Positions 21,881-32,149 of a DNA stretch of 64,000 bases are shown here, piece by piece. Position 1 is the first letter of the stretch. The number at the start of each line of letters is the position of its first letter. Made by a program: the position numbers and the translations under genes. A model generated the notes under the pieces. The model was not told the DNA's origin, did no database searches, and saw only the letters and a program-made list of their open reading frames with translations. Location: positions 161,011,963 through 161,075,962 of the forward strand of contig NC_085136.1 in assembly GCF_035046485.1 (NCBI RefSeq), read 5' to 3'. This DNA is from Aedes albopictus. Its lineage: Eukaryota; Arthropoda; Insecta; Diptera; Culicidae.

Positions 21881-22613
21881 TTCCTTTTGGGACTTCTTTC
21901 ACCTAAAGTAAATGAGTTCGTGGGAAGTTACCAAGCCGGTTTCATCGACGGCCGGTCGACAACGGACCAGATCTTCACCGTACGGCAAATCCTCCAGAAA
22001 TGCCGTGAATACCAGGTCCCAACGCATCACCTGTTTATCGACTTCAAGGCGGTATACGACAGTATCGACCGCATAAGCTATGGAAAATCATGGACGAGAA
22101 CAGTTTTCCCGGGAAGCTTACCAGACTGCTAAGAGCAACGATGGACGGTGTGCAGAACAGCGTAAGGATTTCGGGTGAACTATCCAGTTCATTCGAATCT
22201 CGACGGGGACTACGACAAGGTGATGGAGTTTCCTGCCTACTATTCAACATCGCCTTGGAAGGTGTTATGCGACGAGCCGGGCTCAACAGTCGGGGTATGA
22301 TCTTCACGAAATCCGACCAATTTGTCTGTTTTGCGGATAACATGGATATTACTGCTAGAACATTTGAAACGGTGGCAGAACTGTACACCCGCCTGAAACG
22401 TGAAGCAGCAAAGGTCGGACTGGTGGTAAATGCGGCTAAGACAAAGTACATGCTGGTAGGTGGGACTGAGCGAGACAGGACAAGCCTTGGCAGCTATGTT
22501 ACGATAGACGGGGATACTTTCGAGGTGGTAGAAGAATTCAGGTGTGTGAGAACGGTGTGTGGCGAAGAAGGATGAACCTTGAGCTCGCTGCACTCTACGG
22601 TGAACCCAACATC
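21881..22613 (+). pseudogene. RTE-like reverse transcriptase, middle part
   Basis: Frames give NEFVGSYQAGFIDGRSTTDQ, HLFIDFKAVYDSIDR, FESRRGLRQGDGVSCLLFNI and FADNMDITAR, then NAAKTKYMLVGG. Order and sequence match RTE-like (JAM1-like) RTs. The catalytic block reads FADN instead of FADD, and a frameshift lies near 22090. It is interrupted at 22606-22613 by a 951-bp element; the 3' part continues at 23573. Confidence 0.8.
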
Positions 22614-23564
22614 ACATAACATAAGTGGAACTCTGGCTCAAAAAGTTGATGCCTTTCCGAGTTCGTACACTGGTATACAGGGCATCGAAATGTCAAATGC
22701 ATTATAACATTATTGCCATACACTCAGCTAAAAAAACTAGCGAAATTCATCGAAATACCTTATGAAAATTTGCTATAACTAATTCTTATGGATGACATAA
22801 GAATACCTTATGAAAATTGTTCGTGCTTACTATGACAAATTCCATAAGATAGACTTATGAAAAGAACAAAAAAATCTTAAAATGATGCAGACTGGATTCG
22901 ATCCATGAACGTCGGGATCACCTAGCCCGTGTTTTATCCACACGGCTACCGACGCTTGAGAATACCATGTTGCTAAACATGAATAAAAGCCAAGCTGTGA
23001 GACGATTTTACGTCATAGAGTGACCTTATAAAATTCATCCGAGTCATTATGAATTATTTAAAATCCGTTTCATAAGTTGGGCCTTATGGAAATCTTAAGT
23101 TAATTTGGCTGAGTGTACTATTTTTCAGCATGTATACCATTTTTCATTGCTGCGAAGTAAAACAAAGACCTCATAGATATAGGCTGGCAGCACGTGGAGA
23201 TCTAAAATAGGACATAAATTGTAATAAAACTTTGTAAAACTTTGTCGGAAATACTTTTAGGGCTTTAAATATAAAGGGAAATCGATATGTGAAACGTGGA
23301 AGTGTTATTTCGAAGATTTCAATGAATTTATGACAAAATGAATAAGTGGATTTCCAGCAGCTAGTTTTGCGCATATCTCATATGCCAATCTTCGTTCCTG
23401 TATTCTTTGCCAAAACTGGAATACTGGCTGGATCAGATGTTTTTTGTTTACCAAAATAAATGACAGTTCGATGCCTTTTATGAAAGATATAACAGTTTCG
23501 CGTGCTGGGAATAGATGCAACTTTTTCCTTCGCTCTGATCATGGAGTTCCACTTATGTTATGTG
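22614..23564. mobile_element. 951-bp TIR element inserted into an RTE-like RT
   Basis: Ends are ACATAACATAAGTGGAACTC and its exact inverse. CCAACATC is present on both sides (22606-22613 and 23565-23572), giving a 7- or 8-bp duplication depending on whether a terminal C/G belongs to the element. The AACATAAG.TGG core recalls the P-element end, so a P- or hAT-like origin is possible but unproven. Minus-strand frames at 23171-23520 are not recognisable. A 395-bp MITE is nested at 22721-23115. Confidence 0.8.
22721..23115. mobile_element. Nested MITE with CACTCAGC ends and a tRNA-like core
   Basis: TACACTCAGCTAAA at 22719 is matched by TTTGGCTGAGTGTA ending 23117, with TA on each side. CTTATGAAAATT/TTATG motifs recur inside. 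At 22895-22960, read on the minus strand, are an A-box-like GGTAGCCGTGTGGAT and a B-box-like GGATCGAATCC, i.e. a tRNA-like pol III promoter in the core of a DNA-transposon-type MITE. Confidence 0.72.
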
Positions 23565-23572
23565 CCAACATC

Positions 23573-23850
23573 CTGAAAGTGGCTAAAGCTGAACGGATAC
23601 GGTGAGCAGGGCATGTTGCAAGAATGCCGGACAACAATGCAAAGTTGGTGTTTGCTAACCATCCGGTTGGTACAAGAAGGCATGGAGCGCAGAGAGCACG
23701 ATGGGCGAACCAGGTAGAGCGTGATCTGGCGAGCGTTGGGCTTCACCGACGTTGGAAAACTGCAGCTGCAAATCGAGTATTATGGCGGCAAATTGTTGTT
23801 TCAGTATTATCATGAATTTGATGTTAACTAAATAATTGAAAATAAATAAA
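23573..23850 (+). pseudogene. RTE-like reverse transcriptase, C-terminal part
   Basis: Continues the 21881-22613 RT after the insertion: LKVAKAERIR, a stop in place of the usual W, then AGHVARMPDNNAKLVF, and RRWKTAAANRVLWRQIV up to the stop at 23813. This is the usual C-terminal tail of RTE-like ORF2. It is followed by an AT-rich AATAAATAAATT end at 23838. Confidence 0.78.
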
Positions 23851-23869
23851 TTTCAAGGGATTTCTAATG

Positions 23870-24640
23870 GAGTTTCGGAAATCCTTCATGAATTCCATCC
23901 AAGATTCTTATAATAGCTTCTGATGAAAACCGGAAGGAACTTACTGTAATATTTCTCCAAGCAAATTCTGTAGGAAATTCTACATGAGGAAATCCATAAT
24001 CGAAGATTGCAGGAGGAATTTGTCAAAATACTTCCTTATAAACTTCTGGAAGATTTCCATTAGAAACATCTGAAATAGTTCCAGAATGAACTTCCAGAGG
24101 AATTCTAGAAGGATCGGTAGGAATTCCAAACGAAGGAAACCAGAAAAGAGTTCATAGATGAATTCTGGAAAGAAACCCTGGAAGCAGTTTCGGAAAGAAT
24201 TCCAGAAGAATTTCCCGGATTGAGTTCCAACAGGAAACCCCGAAAGAGTTCCAAAACGAATCCCGGAAGAAATTCCTGGCAGAAGCCCAGAAAAAAATCC
24301 AGGATGAATCCCTGATTGAGCTCCCGAATGAATCCAGGAAGCAGTTCCTGGAGGAATCCGAAAAGTGGTTTTTAAGGAATCCCGGAAGGAGGTCCCGGAA
24401 ATATTCCGAAGAATTTTTTGGAGGAATACTGAAAGCGGTTCTTGTAGGATTTCTGGAAGGATCTCAGAAAGAATTCCAGAAGAAATCTCAAAAGGAACTC
24501 CGGGAGTAATCTCGCATAGAATTCACTGTAGAATCCCTGACAGAATTTTGGAAGGAGTTTTTGGAGAATTTTCTCGAAACATGGTGTTTTTTCGGCTTTC
24601 AGTCACAGAAAAAGCGTTGATTATTTCAAATCATTGCCTA
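23870..24640. repeat. Degenerate GGAATTCC/GAAG minisatellite relic
   Basis: Units such as AGGAATTCCAGAAG, CCCGGAAG and GGAGGAATCC recur with irregular spacing of about 24-36 bp. They are diverged relatives of the 24-bp array at 40.4-42.45 kb. Frames crossing it (24365-24649) are repeat by-products. Confidence 0.6.
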
Positions 24641-24649
24641 CCCAAGTAA

Positions 24650-24850
24650 CCAAAAGTTCCGCTTCCCATGACAAAATGCACTTTCAAGTTCCTCGAAGTT
24701 CAGATAAAGTTCCAAATGGTACTTTCTGGCGGCTTAAGAGGCTAACAATGAGCCTTGCTGGAACTTTGATCACAAGTTCCGGCAAGGTTCATTGTTAGCC
24801 TTTTAAGCAACCAGAAAGTTCCATTCGGAACTTTATCTAAACTTCGCTGA
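24650..24850. mobile_element. Inverted-repeat element beginning CCCAAGTAAC
   Basis: AAAGTTCCAAATGGTACTTT and GGCTAACAATGAGCCTTGC on the left are matched in inverse by GCAAGGTTCATTGTTAGCC and AAAGTTCCATTCGGAACTTT on the right, so the core folds. The left edge CCCAAGTAAC is also the terminus of the palindromic MITE at 27165-27342. The right terminus is not clear. Confidence 0.55.
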
Positions 24851-25195
24851 ATTTCAAAGCTGTTTAACCCATATCCGCCCAGCGTCCTATTTATAGGACA
24901 GATGCCCCGAACGCCCAGCGTCCTATAAATAGGACAGTCCTTTGGATGTGAATATCTCCAGAATTATGCAAAATTTTAGAATACTTTCTTCAGAGAAGAT
25001 GTTCTCCACACCCATACCTTGCTCATAGTGGACAATATAGTATGTGACTGGTTCACTAGGTGGCGTAAACGATGCTGCAAAGAATGCATATTGTCACGAT
25101 CTGTGAGCATCATGTCCAATGCGAAAACAAAGTTATTTCCCTGGAATCTTGACAATGGTTAATAATTTACAGTTCATTTCGTCGGCAGAGTTGTT

Positions 25196-25320
25196 AATCA
25201 ATACATACGAAAGTTGATGTATGTATGATTGTATGTTTATATGCTTGTATGTTTATATGTTTGTATGCTTGTCTATTTGTATGTTTATATGTATGTATGT
25301 AAGTATACATGTGTGCCGGA
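25196..25320. repeat. TGTATGTTTATA microsatellite-like tract
   Basis: Imperfect repeats of TGTATG(T/C)TTATATG over about 110 bp. Non-coding. Confidence 0.75.
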
Positions 25321-25385
25321 ACATAGGCATAACTCTGAATTGCGTCAGGTAATTTCAATTAAATTTGGTATACACATACCTTAGG

Positions 25386-26165
25386 ATATGGAGGTGGTAG
25401 CAAGGATATTTAAATTAAAGATGGCGGCTTAGGTTCCAAGATGGCGGTCGAAACTCCAGAATACATGCTTTTTAACGACAATGCTGCTTCGGATACTATG
25501 CAATATGGGTATCTATCGATCGGGCTTCACAAGTAGAACTCAAAAAAGAATATCCGACGCCATTTTGAAATCAAAGATGGCGGACCATATCCAATATGGC
25601 GGACATGAAATGGCAGTTTGATCTATAATACCATGTAATATGGGTATCTATCGATCGGGTTTGATGAGTAGAAGTCAAAAATTGATATTTTACGCCATTT
25701 TGAAATCCAAGATGGCGGATCATATCCAAGATGGCGGCCACGGAATGGTAGTTTGAGCTATGATACCATGCAATATGGGTATCGATCGATCGGGCATGAT
25801 GAGTAGAAGTAAAAAATCAATATTTAACGCCATTTCAAAATCCAAGATGGCGTACCATATCCAAGATGGCGGCCACGGAAGAGTAGTTTGATCTATAATA
25901 CCATGGAATATGGGTATCGATCGATCGGGCTTCATGAGTAGAAGTCAAAAATCGACACTTGACTCTGTTTAGAAATCCAAGATGGCGGCCCATATCTAAG
26001 ATGGCGGCCACAGAATGAGCGTTTGAGCTATGAAACCATGCAATATGGGTATCTATCGATCGTGATGAATATCCGACGCCATTTTGAAACCCAAGATGGC
26101 GGACCATACCCAAGTTAGTGGCCACGGAATGGTAGTTTAAGCTATAATACCATGCAATATGCGTA
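25386..26165. repeat. Tandem satellite of about 135 bp with AAGATGGCGG motifs
   Basis: About six diverged units; GATGGCGG.CCATATCC occurs near 25576, 25712, 25847 and 25981, spacing 134-136 bp. Each unit also has ATACCATGCAATATGGGTAT, then a CGATCGATCGGGC-like block. The motif AAGATGGCGG or a one-base variant occurs about 11 times. No coding potential. Confidence 0.8.
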
Positions 26166-26530
26166 TCTAAAGGGTAGATGGTAGGGTAGCGAGTAGGATA
26201 AAAGGTGGAGCTGGCGGTCGGGTAGATGATAGAGTAGAGGGAGTGGAGTAGAAGGTTAGGATAGTGGATAGTGTAGACGGTAGGGAGAAGAGTAGAATAG
26301 AGAGTAGGTTTGAGGGTAGGAAAAATGTTAGGGTAGAGAGTAGGGTAAACGGTACGATTAAGCACAATATAGACTAGAGGGTAAGGTAAAGGATAGGGCA
26401 GTGGTTATAGTAGAGGATAGTTTAGAGGGTAGGGCAGATAGTAGGGTTGAAGGTTATGATAGAACGTAGGATAGAGGGCAAAGAAGACAGTAAGGTAGAG
26501 GCTAGAGAATTGGGTGATGAATTGAGATGA
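26166..26530. repeat. Degenerate AGGGTAGA/GGTAGGGTAG repeat
   Basis: Purine-rich low-complexity repeat directly after the satellite. Minus-strand frames across it are serine/threonine/proline/leucine-rich strings caused by the repeat. Confidence 0.7.
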
Positions 26531-26539
26531 GATTAGATG

Positions 26540-26990
26540 AGCTGAGGTTCTTTTTTGAGATACCTTCAGGAATTCTTTCCAGGATTTCTTCAGGCATTCC
26601 TTTCGAGAATCTTCCCAGGTTTATACCTGAGATTCCTTCAGATATTGCTTCCGAGATTGCTGTATGGATTGCTCCGGAGTTCTCTTCAGGGATTTTTGCA
26701 GGCGTTGTTTTGGAAAATCCTGCATTGTTTTGGAAATTACTTCCAGATTCATTTTAGTATACTGTCAGAACACTTTTGTCGAAACATATTCAGAGAATCC
26801 TAATGGATTTTTTTCTATGAGCCGGGATCCTCGCTTGGGATTTATACAGCAATTCTTCCCGTGATTTCTTCTGTGGTTATTTCAGCTTTCAGTTGAGATT
26901 CCCTCAGAACTCTACCAGATATGACTCTCAGAATTCCTTCTGTATATCCTCCCGGGATTCATTCGGGGATTCCACATTATCTTTTCGATG
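26540..26990. repeat. Minisatellite relic, inverted relative to 23870-24640
   Basis: TTCAGGAATTCTTTCC, GGGATTTCTTC and similar units are the reverse complement of the GGAATTCC/GAAG units at 23.9-24.6 kb and 40.4-42.45 kb. Strongly diverged. Confidence 0.55.
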
Positions 26991-27047
26991 TAACTTTGAT
27001 AGTGCCCCCTCCCCTCCCTCGTTGAAATTGTATATCAAAACATGGAA

Positions 27048-27378
27048 TGATGATAAACCTAGGCGTGTTAGTGGAATACCTGTAAATACGATGCACCGAA
27101 GACGACCTTATAGTTGAGGTCGAAATACGTATCTGTCAAAGGCGACAAATTAAATGGAACAGTACCCAAGTAACACACTTGTCACGGAAGAGTCACGGCA
27201 GCGCAGGTTTTTGTTGCGCAGAAGTCACTGTGACTAACTTCTAACAAATAAACACTTGTTTGCTAGAAGTAAGTCACAGTGACTTCTGCGCAACAAAAAC
27301 CTGCGCTGCCGTGACTCTTCCGTGACAAGTGTGTTACTTGGGTATTAACACGATTTTGTTGTTTAATTATAAAACAAC
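27048..27378. mobile_element. Single-arm relative of the palindromic insertion at 16868
   Basis: Starts ATGATGATAAACCTAGGC, runs through GTTGAGGTCGAAATACGTAT and GGAACAGTA, then resumes after a nested MITE with TTAACACGATTTTGTTG. It has the start and one arm of 16868-17152 but no inverted second arm. Interrupted by the 27165-27342 MITE. Confidence 0.72.
27165..27342. mobile_element. 178-bp near-perfect palindromic MITE
   Basis: CCCAAGTAACACACTTGTCA at the left is matched by the exact inverse at the right end, and the two arms pair almost base for base to a short loop near 27250. TA lies on both sides (27163-27164 and 27343-27344). It split the TA of GTA-TTAAC in the older element around it. 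Confidence 0.85.
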
Positions 27379-27593
27379 TTCTGAAAAGTTTACGTATGGT
27401 GAGTACGTAAAGAGAGTTTGTGGGGTGCTGAAGGAAAATTTCTTTATTAGACATAATTGCATACTTTTAGGCGTTTATCGGGTTATATTTCTACCCCAAT
27501 TTATAAGTCCTTTTTCTATTATTTTTGAGTGGTTATCATCTCTCACACTTGTTTAGAGCTGCATTTTATCTATACGGATCAGAATATAACGAT

Positions 27594-27793
27594 AGCGTAG
27601 AAGTTGTGCTGAAGTAGAACTCGAGAAAATTATCAGATATTGAGGACCTACAATGAAGAATTTTTTGGGAACTACACCATAGACTTCCATTTTTTTCATC
27701 AAATCATGCTTATTTTATTGGAACTTGACCTTTGATAACAAATTTATTTGAAGATTTAAATTGTGAGACACCTTGGGCGTTAACGGGTCAAGA
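27594..27793. repeat. Dispersed repeat, inverted relative to 61564-61760
   Basis: GAACTCGAGAAAATTATCAG through CTTGGGCGTTAACGGGT is the reverse complement of 61564-61760 with moderate divergence. The outer end CCCGTTAACGCCC next to TTAA suggests a TTAA-targeting element. Confidence 0.72.
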
Positions 27794-28523
27794 TGCTACT
27801 CGGAACTTTCAAGTTCATAGAAGTTCAGGTCAGTAGCATTGTGGTTCAATGAAGATTCAATTTATCTCTTTTACAGAAAACAACTGTTCACGGATAGTCA
27901 TAGACAAGGACAGGTTTCCTGAGAACTCTCAGAAGGCCAGCTTCAGTTGCAATTTATCCTTAATTCATGCAAAAAGATCGACCAAACATTCTTTTCCGTA
28001 GCATAGAACCTCTTGTAATTGAACCTGACAAAGCCATGCAATAAATAGCGTTCAATGTGCTATTTCAAGTACTCCTCTTTCTCTAAAGAAAATATCCTTT
28101 AGGAGGTGTCAACATTGCCATTGGTGGGTTCAGTCCCAAATGACAATAAATATTTATATGCCAGTGACCTTCGAATCACTTGCTGCTAAGCAATTTTCCT
28201 TATTCCGTCTCACACTTTTGTGGAACACGAACAAACACTTTACACCAAGTACCAAGTACCCAACTGAAATCGGACCGTTTTACAACTGCACACACCCTCA
28301 CCACACACTTGCAGTTGCAGACGGCAGTTAAAAGTGCAATACGGTGGCCCTTCATTTGCACATTCCTTTCAACAACCTGTGCCTAGCTAGAGAGGCCAAA
28401 GAGCAGAAGAAGAATGGGAATAATCGTACCTAGTGGGTATAAGATGCTGCAAGGAGTCGATGAGTGTGTTGTTTTTATTTTTTAGCTTTGTCACATACTT
28501 TGTAGAAAGGTGTCACAGAGGTA

Positions 28524-29372
28524 GGGGCATCTGGGGTAATACGCACTGTCGAGGCAAAACGCACCCCCTTTGTTTTTCAGGGATTATCGGTTTTAGAGCT
28601 TTGAAACCTTATCAGTCTAATAGAACATCTTAATAAATGAGCATCTGGAAAATTTTACATATCTGCGTTACGTAATTAGTGAGAAAAATGAATAGAATTG
28701 AAAAGCACGATTCTGATGTAATTTTCCCGATCGTTTGTCGAATGATTTGATGGTGAAAATCGACCAAACATCTAATGCTGTTGTGTTTATTCAGTTCATT
28801 GAGGGCAATGCTAAGCATAGGAAAAATAACTTAAACAGTAATCTACGTAAATTATATGTTTTAACTATTTTATTTTTTGCTATTGATTGGGGCAATATGC
28901 ACTCCATTCGTTGGGGCAAAACGCACCTATAGAAAACAAGCTGTAATCATATCTATGAGTGCTCTGTAAGTAATCGCAAACAAAATTGAGCTATTGTTTG
29001 TCTTAAAACCTTATAAAACATGCATTTTGTCTAAGAAGTAAAAAGATTTCTAAACTCGACGGTGCATCTTGCCTCAATGTTGTGGTGCGTCTTGCCCCTT
29101 TGTTTGAGTGCATCCTGCCCCATTGTTGTAGTGCATTTTACCCCGAGCAAGGGTGCATACTGCCCCGCATAAACATACGAAGCCGTAATGTTAGTCTTTA
29201 CAAAAAACGTTATTTTCAAGAACTGAACTGTATTAAGGCAGAAATTTTGTTTGGTTTCTCTTAGAATGAAAGTATATGCAATGAATGCATGCATTAAACC
29301 AATAAATTATTGCCTTTTTATATGCATTTGGACGCATCTTCCTTAAGTGGTGCGTATTACCCCAGAATCCCC
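28524..29372. mobile_element. TIR element with GGGGCAA.ACGCAC iterons
   Basis: The left end GGGGCATCTGGGGTAATACG and the inverse of the right end match over about 24 bp, with TA at 28522-28523 and 29373-29374. GGGGCA...GCAC-type motifs recur near 28548, 28890, 28912, 29085, 29112, 29138 and 29155. No transposase recognised. Same design as the elements at 16690 and 55481. Confidence 0.8.
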
Positions 29373-29374
29373 TA

Positions 29375-30635
29375 ATGGGAATGATACTAGAACCGGGTGA
29401 GCATTGTCGCTATTAGAAAAGTAACGCAATGCAAATCAGTGCTGTAATGAACCGTAACAGCACTGCGAATTTGATGTGGGAAAGTAGGCTTTTTTGCGCA
29501 CCAGAAGAAAGTAGGCAGATTTGCAGTGAAGGAAAGCAGCCTATTACGATGAGAAATTGCAAAAAAATGTTTTATTGTGCATACGGCTGTCCATTTTTTG
29601 CCGAATCTGTGCATTTGTTTTAAGTGTGTATATGTGAGTACAACCCTGCCCTTGATCCAGCCGTTTGAACTATTTTTAACATTCTCCATACTTAGGAAAA
29701 TGCGTGTATTGAAACACCGATGGACGTGAACTCAGGACTTCCAGATAAGAAGTTGGCAAAGATTTTAAGGATGGAAATAATCATTTTCATATTATCAATT
29801 CATATGGAAGTGATCATACAGAAATGTCTAAATATCCAGAAATCGTAGTCGTCGTAAATTTGATATAGATAATGGTGATTAATATTTCACCGCTTTTCTA
29901 TGAGGTGGCCAAACTCTATCAGCCTGAGTAATGCAGACAAAGCCATATTTCGAGCCAACCGTTTGCCTTCGTTGCAGCCAGAGCAGGGGTGGCGTTAGAT
30001 AGCTGAACAAATATTTGCAATTCCCAGGAACTGCTTTATCCATCCCATCTGTCGTCGCCGAGCTGGGCCCCACCTTGTGGCAGTCAGTAGGTATGGTATG
30101 AATAATATCCACTCACCGGAGACGCGACGTACGCGCTGAGCCATCACCGCAGCTTACCGGGAAGGGCATTATTGTAAATATATCTCCGAAACATCCTGAA
30201 AGCCAAAGCTCAGGAAGCCTGAACGAGTTGTGCAAACAATTTTGTGGCCACCGCCCGCCACTATTTACCGCACACACCGTAGTCGTAGTCGAAGTGCCCA
30301 TCCACTCTTTTGCTGTCCATCAACTAACAGACGGAGACGAGGCATTTTCGATGAGACCTATGCTCAGTTTGTTTCCTATGTCGTTTTGGTTTCCCATTCG
30401 TTTTGTAGGTATTTGATTTCCTATTCGCGTCTCGGTCGGACGCTGAATTGAGCTGAACATGGCGTGCCGTGCCACCACGAACTGTTCCACGGCCACGTTT
30501 TACAAATTAGGCGAAACGTGAGCATTAATTGATAGGACCCATAAAAGTAATTAACTGTGAATGGTAAATGAGCATAGGTCAACAAATTTGTTTTTCTGGC
30601 GTATATGTTGCCAAAAAAAAACTAGGCGTTGCGCG
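29375..30635. other. Stretch without a supported gene
   Basis: Overlapping frames of 60-100 codons on both strands show no recognisable domain. Composition is mixed and somewhat GC-richer at 29930-30500. Nothing decisive. Confidence 0.3.
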
Positions 30636-30639
30636 CTTT

Positions 30640-31050
30640 TGGCGAGTGTTCGATGGTATGTAGGGTTACTGATCTATTGTGGATCTTTTGCATCTGGCTT
30701 CAACAGAGGCGAATTTCCGAAGAAGCGGAAAAGGTAAAGATTGGTTCTACTGTCCACGGAAAGCCATCTGACGACCCTTCGGCACTCAGACCAATATGTC
30801 TGCTGGACACCGCCGAGAAGCTGTTGGAGCGGTTTATTTCGTCGAGACTGACGGTCTATACCGAAAGGTCAGATGAGTCCGGACTTTCGGGCAACCATTT
30901 TGGTTTCCGGGAAGGACGGTCAACATGGTACGCTATGCTGACAGCCTGGCTTCTCACGATCGTGACGGAGCACTTCTTACCCCGAAAGACCAGGAAACGA
31001 TGTGGCTTAGGTACAGGATCCGAAAAGCGTGGGACTTACAGTCCCAGGAC
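30640..31050 (+). pseudogene. R1-like non-LTR RT fragment
   Basis: The frame contains DDPSALRPICLLDTAEKLLE, then a NHFGFREGRSTWYAM block. These are the first RT blocks of R1-like elements, and the 33105-33380 element has the same blocks (DPSAYRPICLIDTAGKVLE, QFGFRKGRSTVDAI). No catalytic FADD is left. The fragment ends shortly before the leader of the next R1-like copy. Confidence 0.75.
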
Positions 31051-31079
31051 CTGACGAACCTTCCCGCTTGCGAGTCAGC

Positions 31080-31325
31080 CGCGTAGTCGCCGAAGAATAG
31101 GACTACTAACCCCAATTCAAGGTGTTAAGCGACCCGTGCAGAGGAATGAGTGATCGAGGAGGTGAAAAAGATGCTCGATCGTTAACAGAGCCTGTGGGGT
31201 ACCTGGGCACTCCCCACAGTATTTCGTCCCTTACCGCTTTAATGCATATCTCTTGCGCGGTGAACCTGCTTTCCCGTGCAACTCGTGGGATCAGCATAAA
31301 AAACAATTTGAACAAAAACCAGCAT
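31080..31325 (+). mobile_element. 5' leader of an R1-like element, with a conserved hairpin
   Basis: GC-rich leader preceding the ORF1-like frame. At 31192-31219 is CTGTGGGG...CCCCACAG. The context from GCCTGTGG to CAGTATT aligns with the reverse complement of the monomers at 14743-15420. Confidence 0.6.
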
Positions 31326-32030
31326 CAAACAGGAGGAAGTGGTAGTGGCGAGGCGAAAGAAATGTGTTGGCGAGGTCTCCGTTAAGAAGCAGCGAGGAGA
31401 TAGGAGCGGGAAGCTGCGCACCCAGCACCAGCGTGGGAGCTCCAATCCATTCCCCGGCAAGCCAGCCGATGGAGATACTGGACGGATCGTGGTTGATGAG
31501 GGCCATCAACCAAAAGAAAGAAGGACTTCCCATGATCCAGGTGGCTGATCAGCAGCTTGGCAAGATAATCGGCTTTGCGTCCACGAAGCCCAACATAACT
31601 AAATACCTGAGAACGGCCCTGTTGCGATTTCGGAAGTCGATGGACGATGCCAAGCAGGATCACGACTCGTGAAGACTGCAGCAGCCAGCGGCGAAACCGG
31701 TGAATGTAAAAGTTACGAAGCCTATCCAGACGGGGACCTTCGCTTTCGCAGGAAGTTCAAAAGGTGTGGTGTATGCGACTGCTCGTGATAAGCACTCGCA
31801 GAAGCGGGTGAGACAGCCGTCAGGTGAGGAGTAGTCTGGCGGTGCCCGCAAGGCCAGGAGGATACTAACCCCGAAGGTCGGCAATAATGAAAGCAAGTCG
31901 GACCCCAGCCAGGTGTCCCGGAAAGCTGGAAAGGGTGGGTCTGAAAAGGCTGGCATCCAACGAGTGGTCCAAGGTGCGCGGGCTTCAAGAAAGCCCGCAG
32001 GGAATAGAACACAGTAACGCATCTGAATCG
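31326..32030 (+). pseudogene. R1-like ORF1 (Gag-like), degenerate
   Basis: Contains VADQQLGKIIGFASTKPN, then ALLRFRKSMDDAKQD and VKVTKPIQTGTFAFAG. The minus-strand element at 55073-55348 encodes the near-identical MADQQLGKIVDLVSKKSN and LRLRKSVDDAKQD. This gives a shared heptad-like (coiled-coil) Gag N-terminus followed by a basic tail. Stops are frequent, so inactive. No CCHC knuckle is readable. Confidence 0.65.
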
Positions 32031-32149
32031 AACCACTGTGACGCAGCTCAGCAACTGCTTTATCATGCGATATCTGAGTGGGGGGGTCCATACCGAGAAT
32101 CCGCTGGCAACGGCAATTGGGTCGCGGATGGGTCCAGCAAAATGGCGGC

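Noticed and set aside
25835..26365. 176-codon minus-strand frame over the satellite
   Set aside because: Simple-repeat translation (YPTLYPN-like strings, then satellite units); no domain.
25196..26530. CRISPR-like array
   Set aside because: Units are contiguous satellite and low-complexity repeats without spacers, in eukaryotic DNA.
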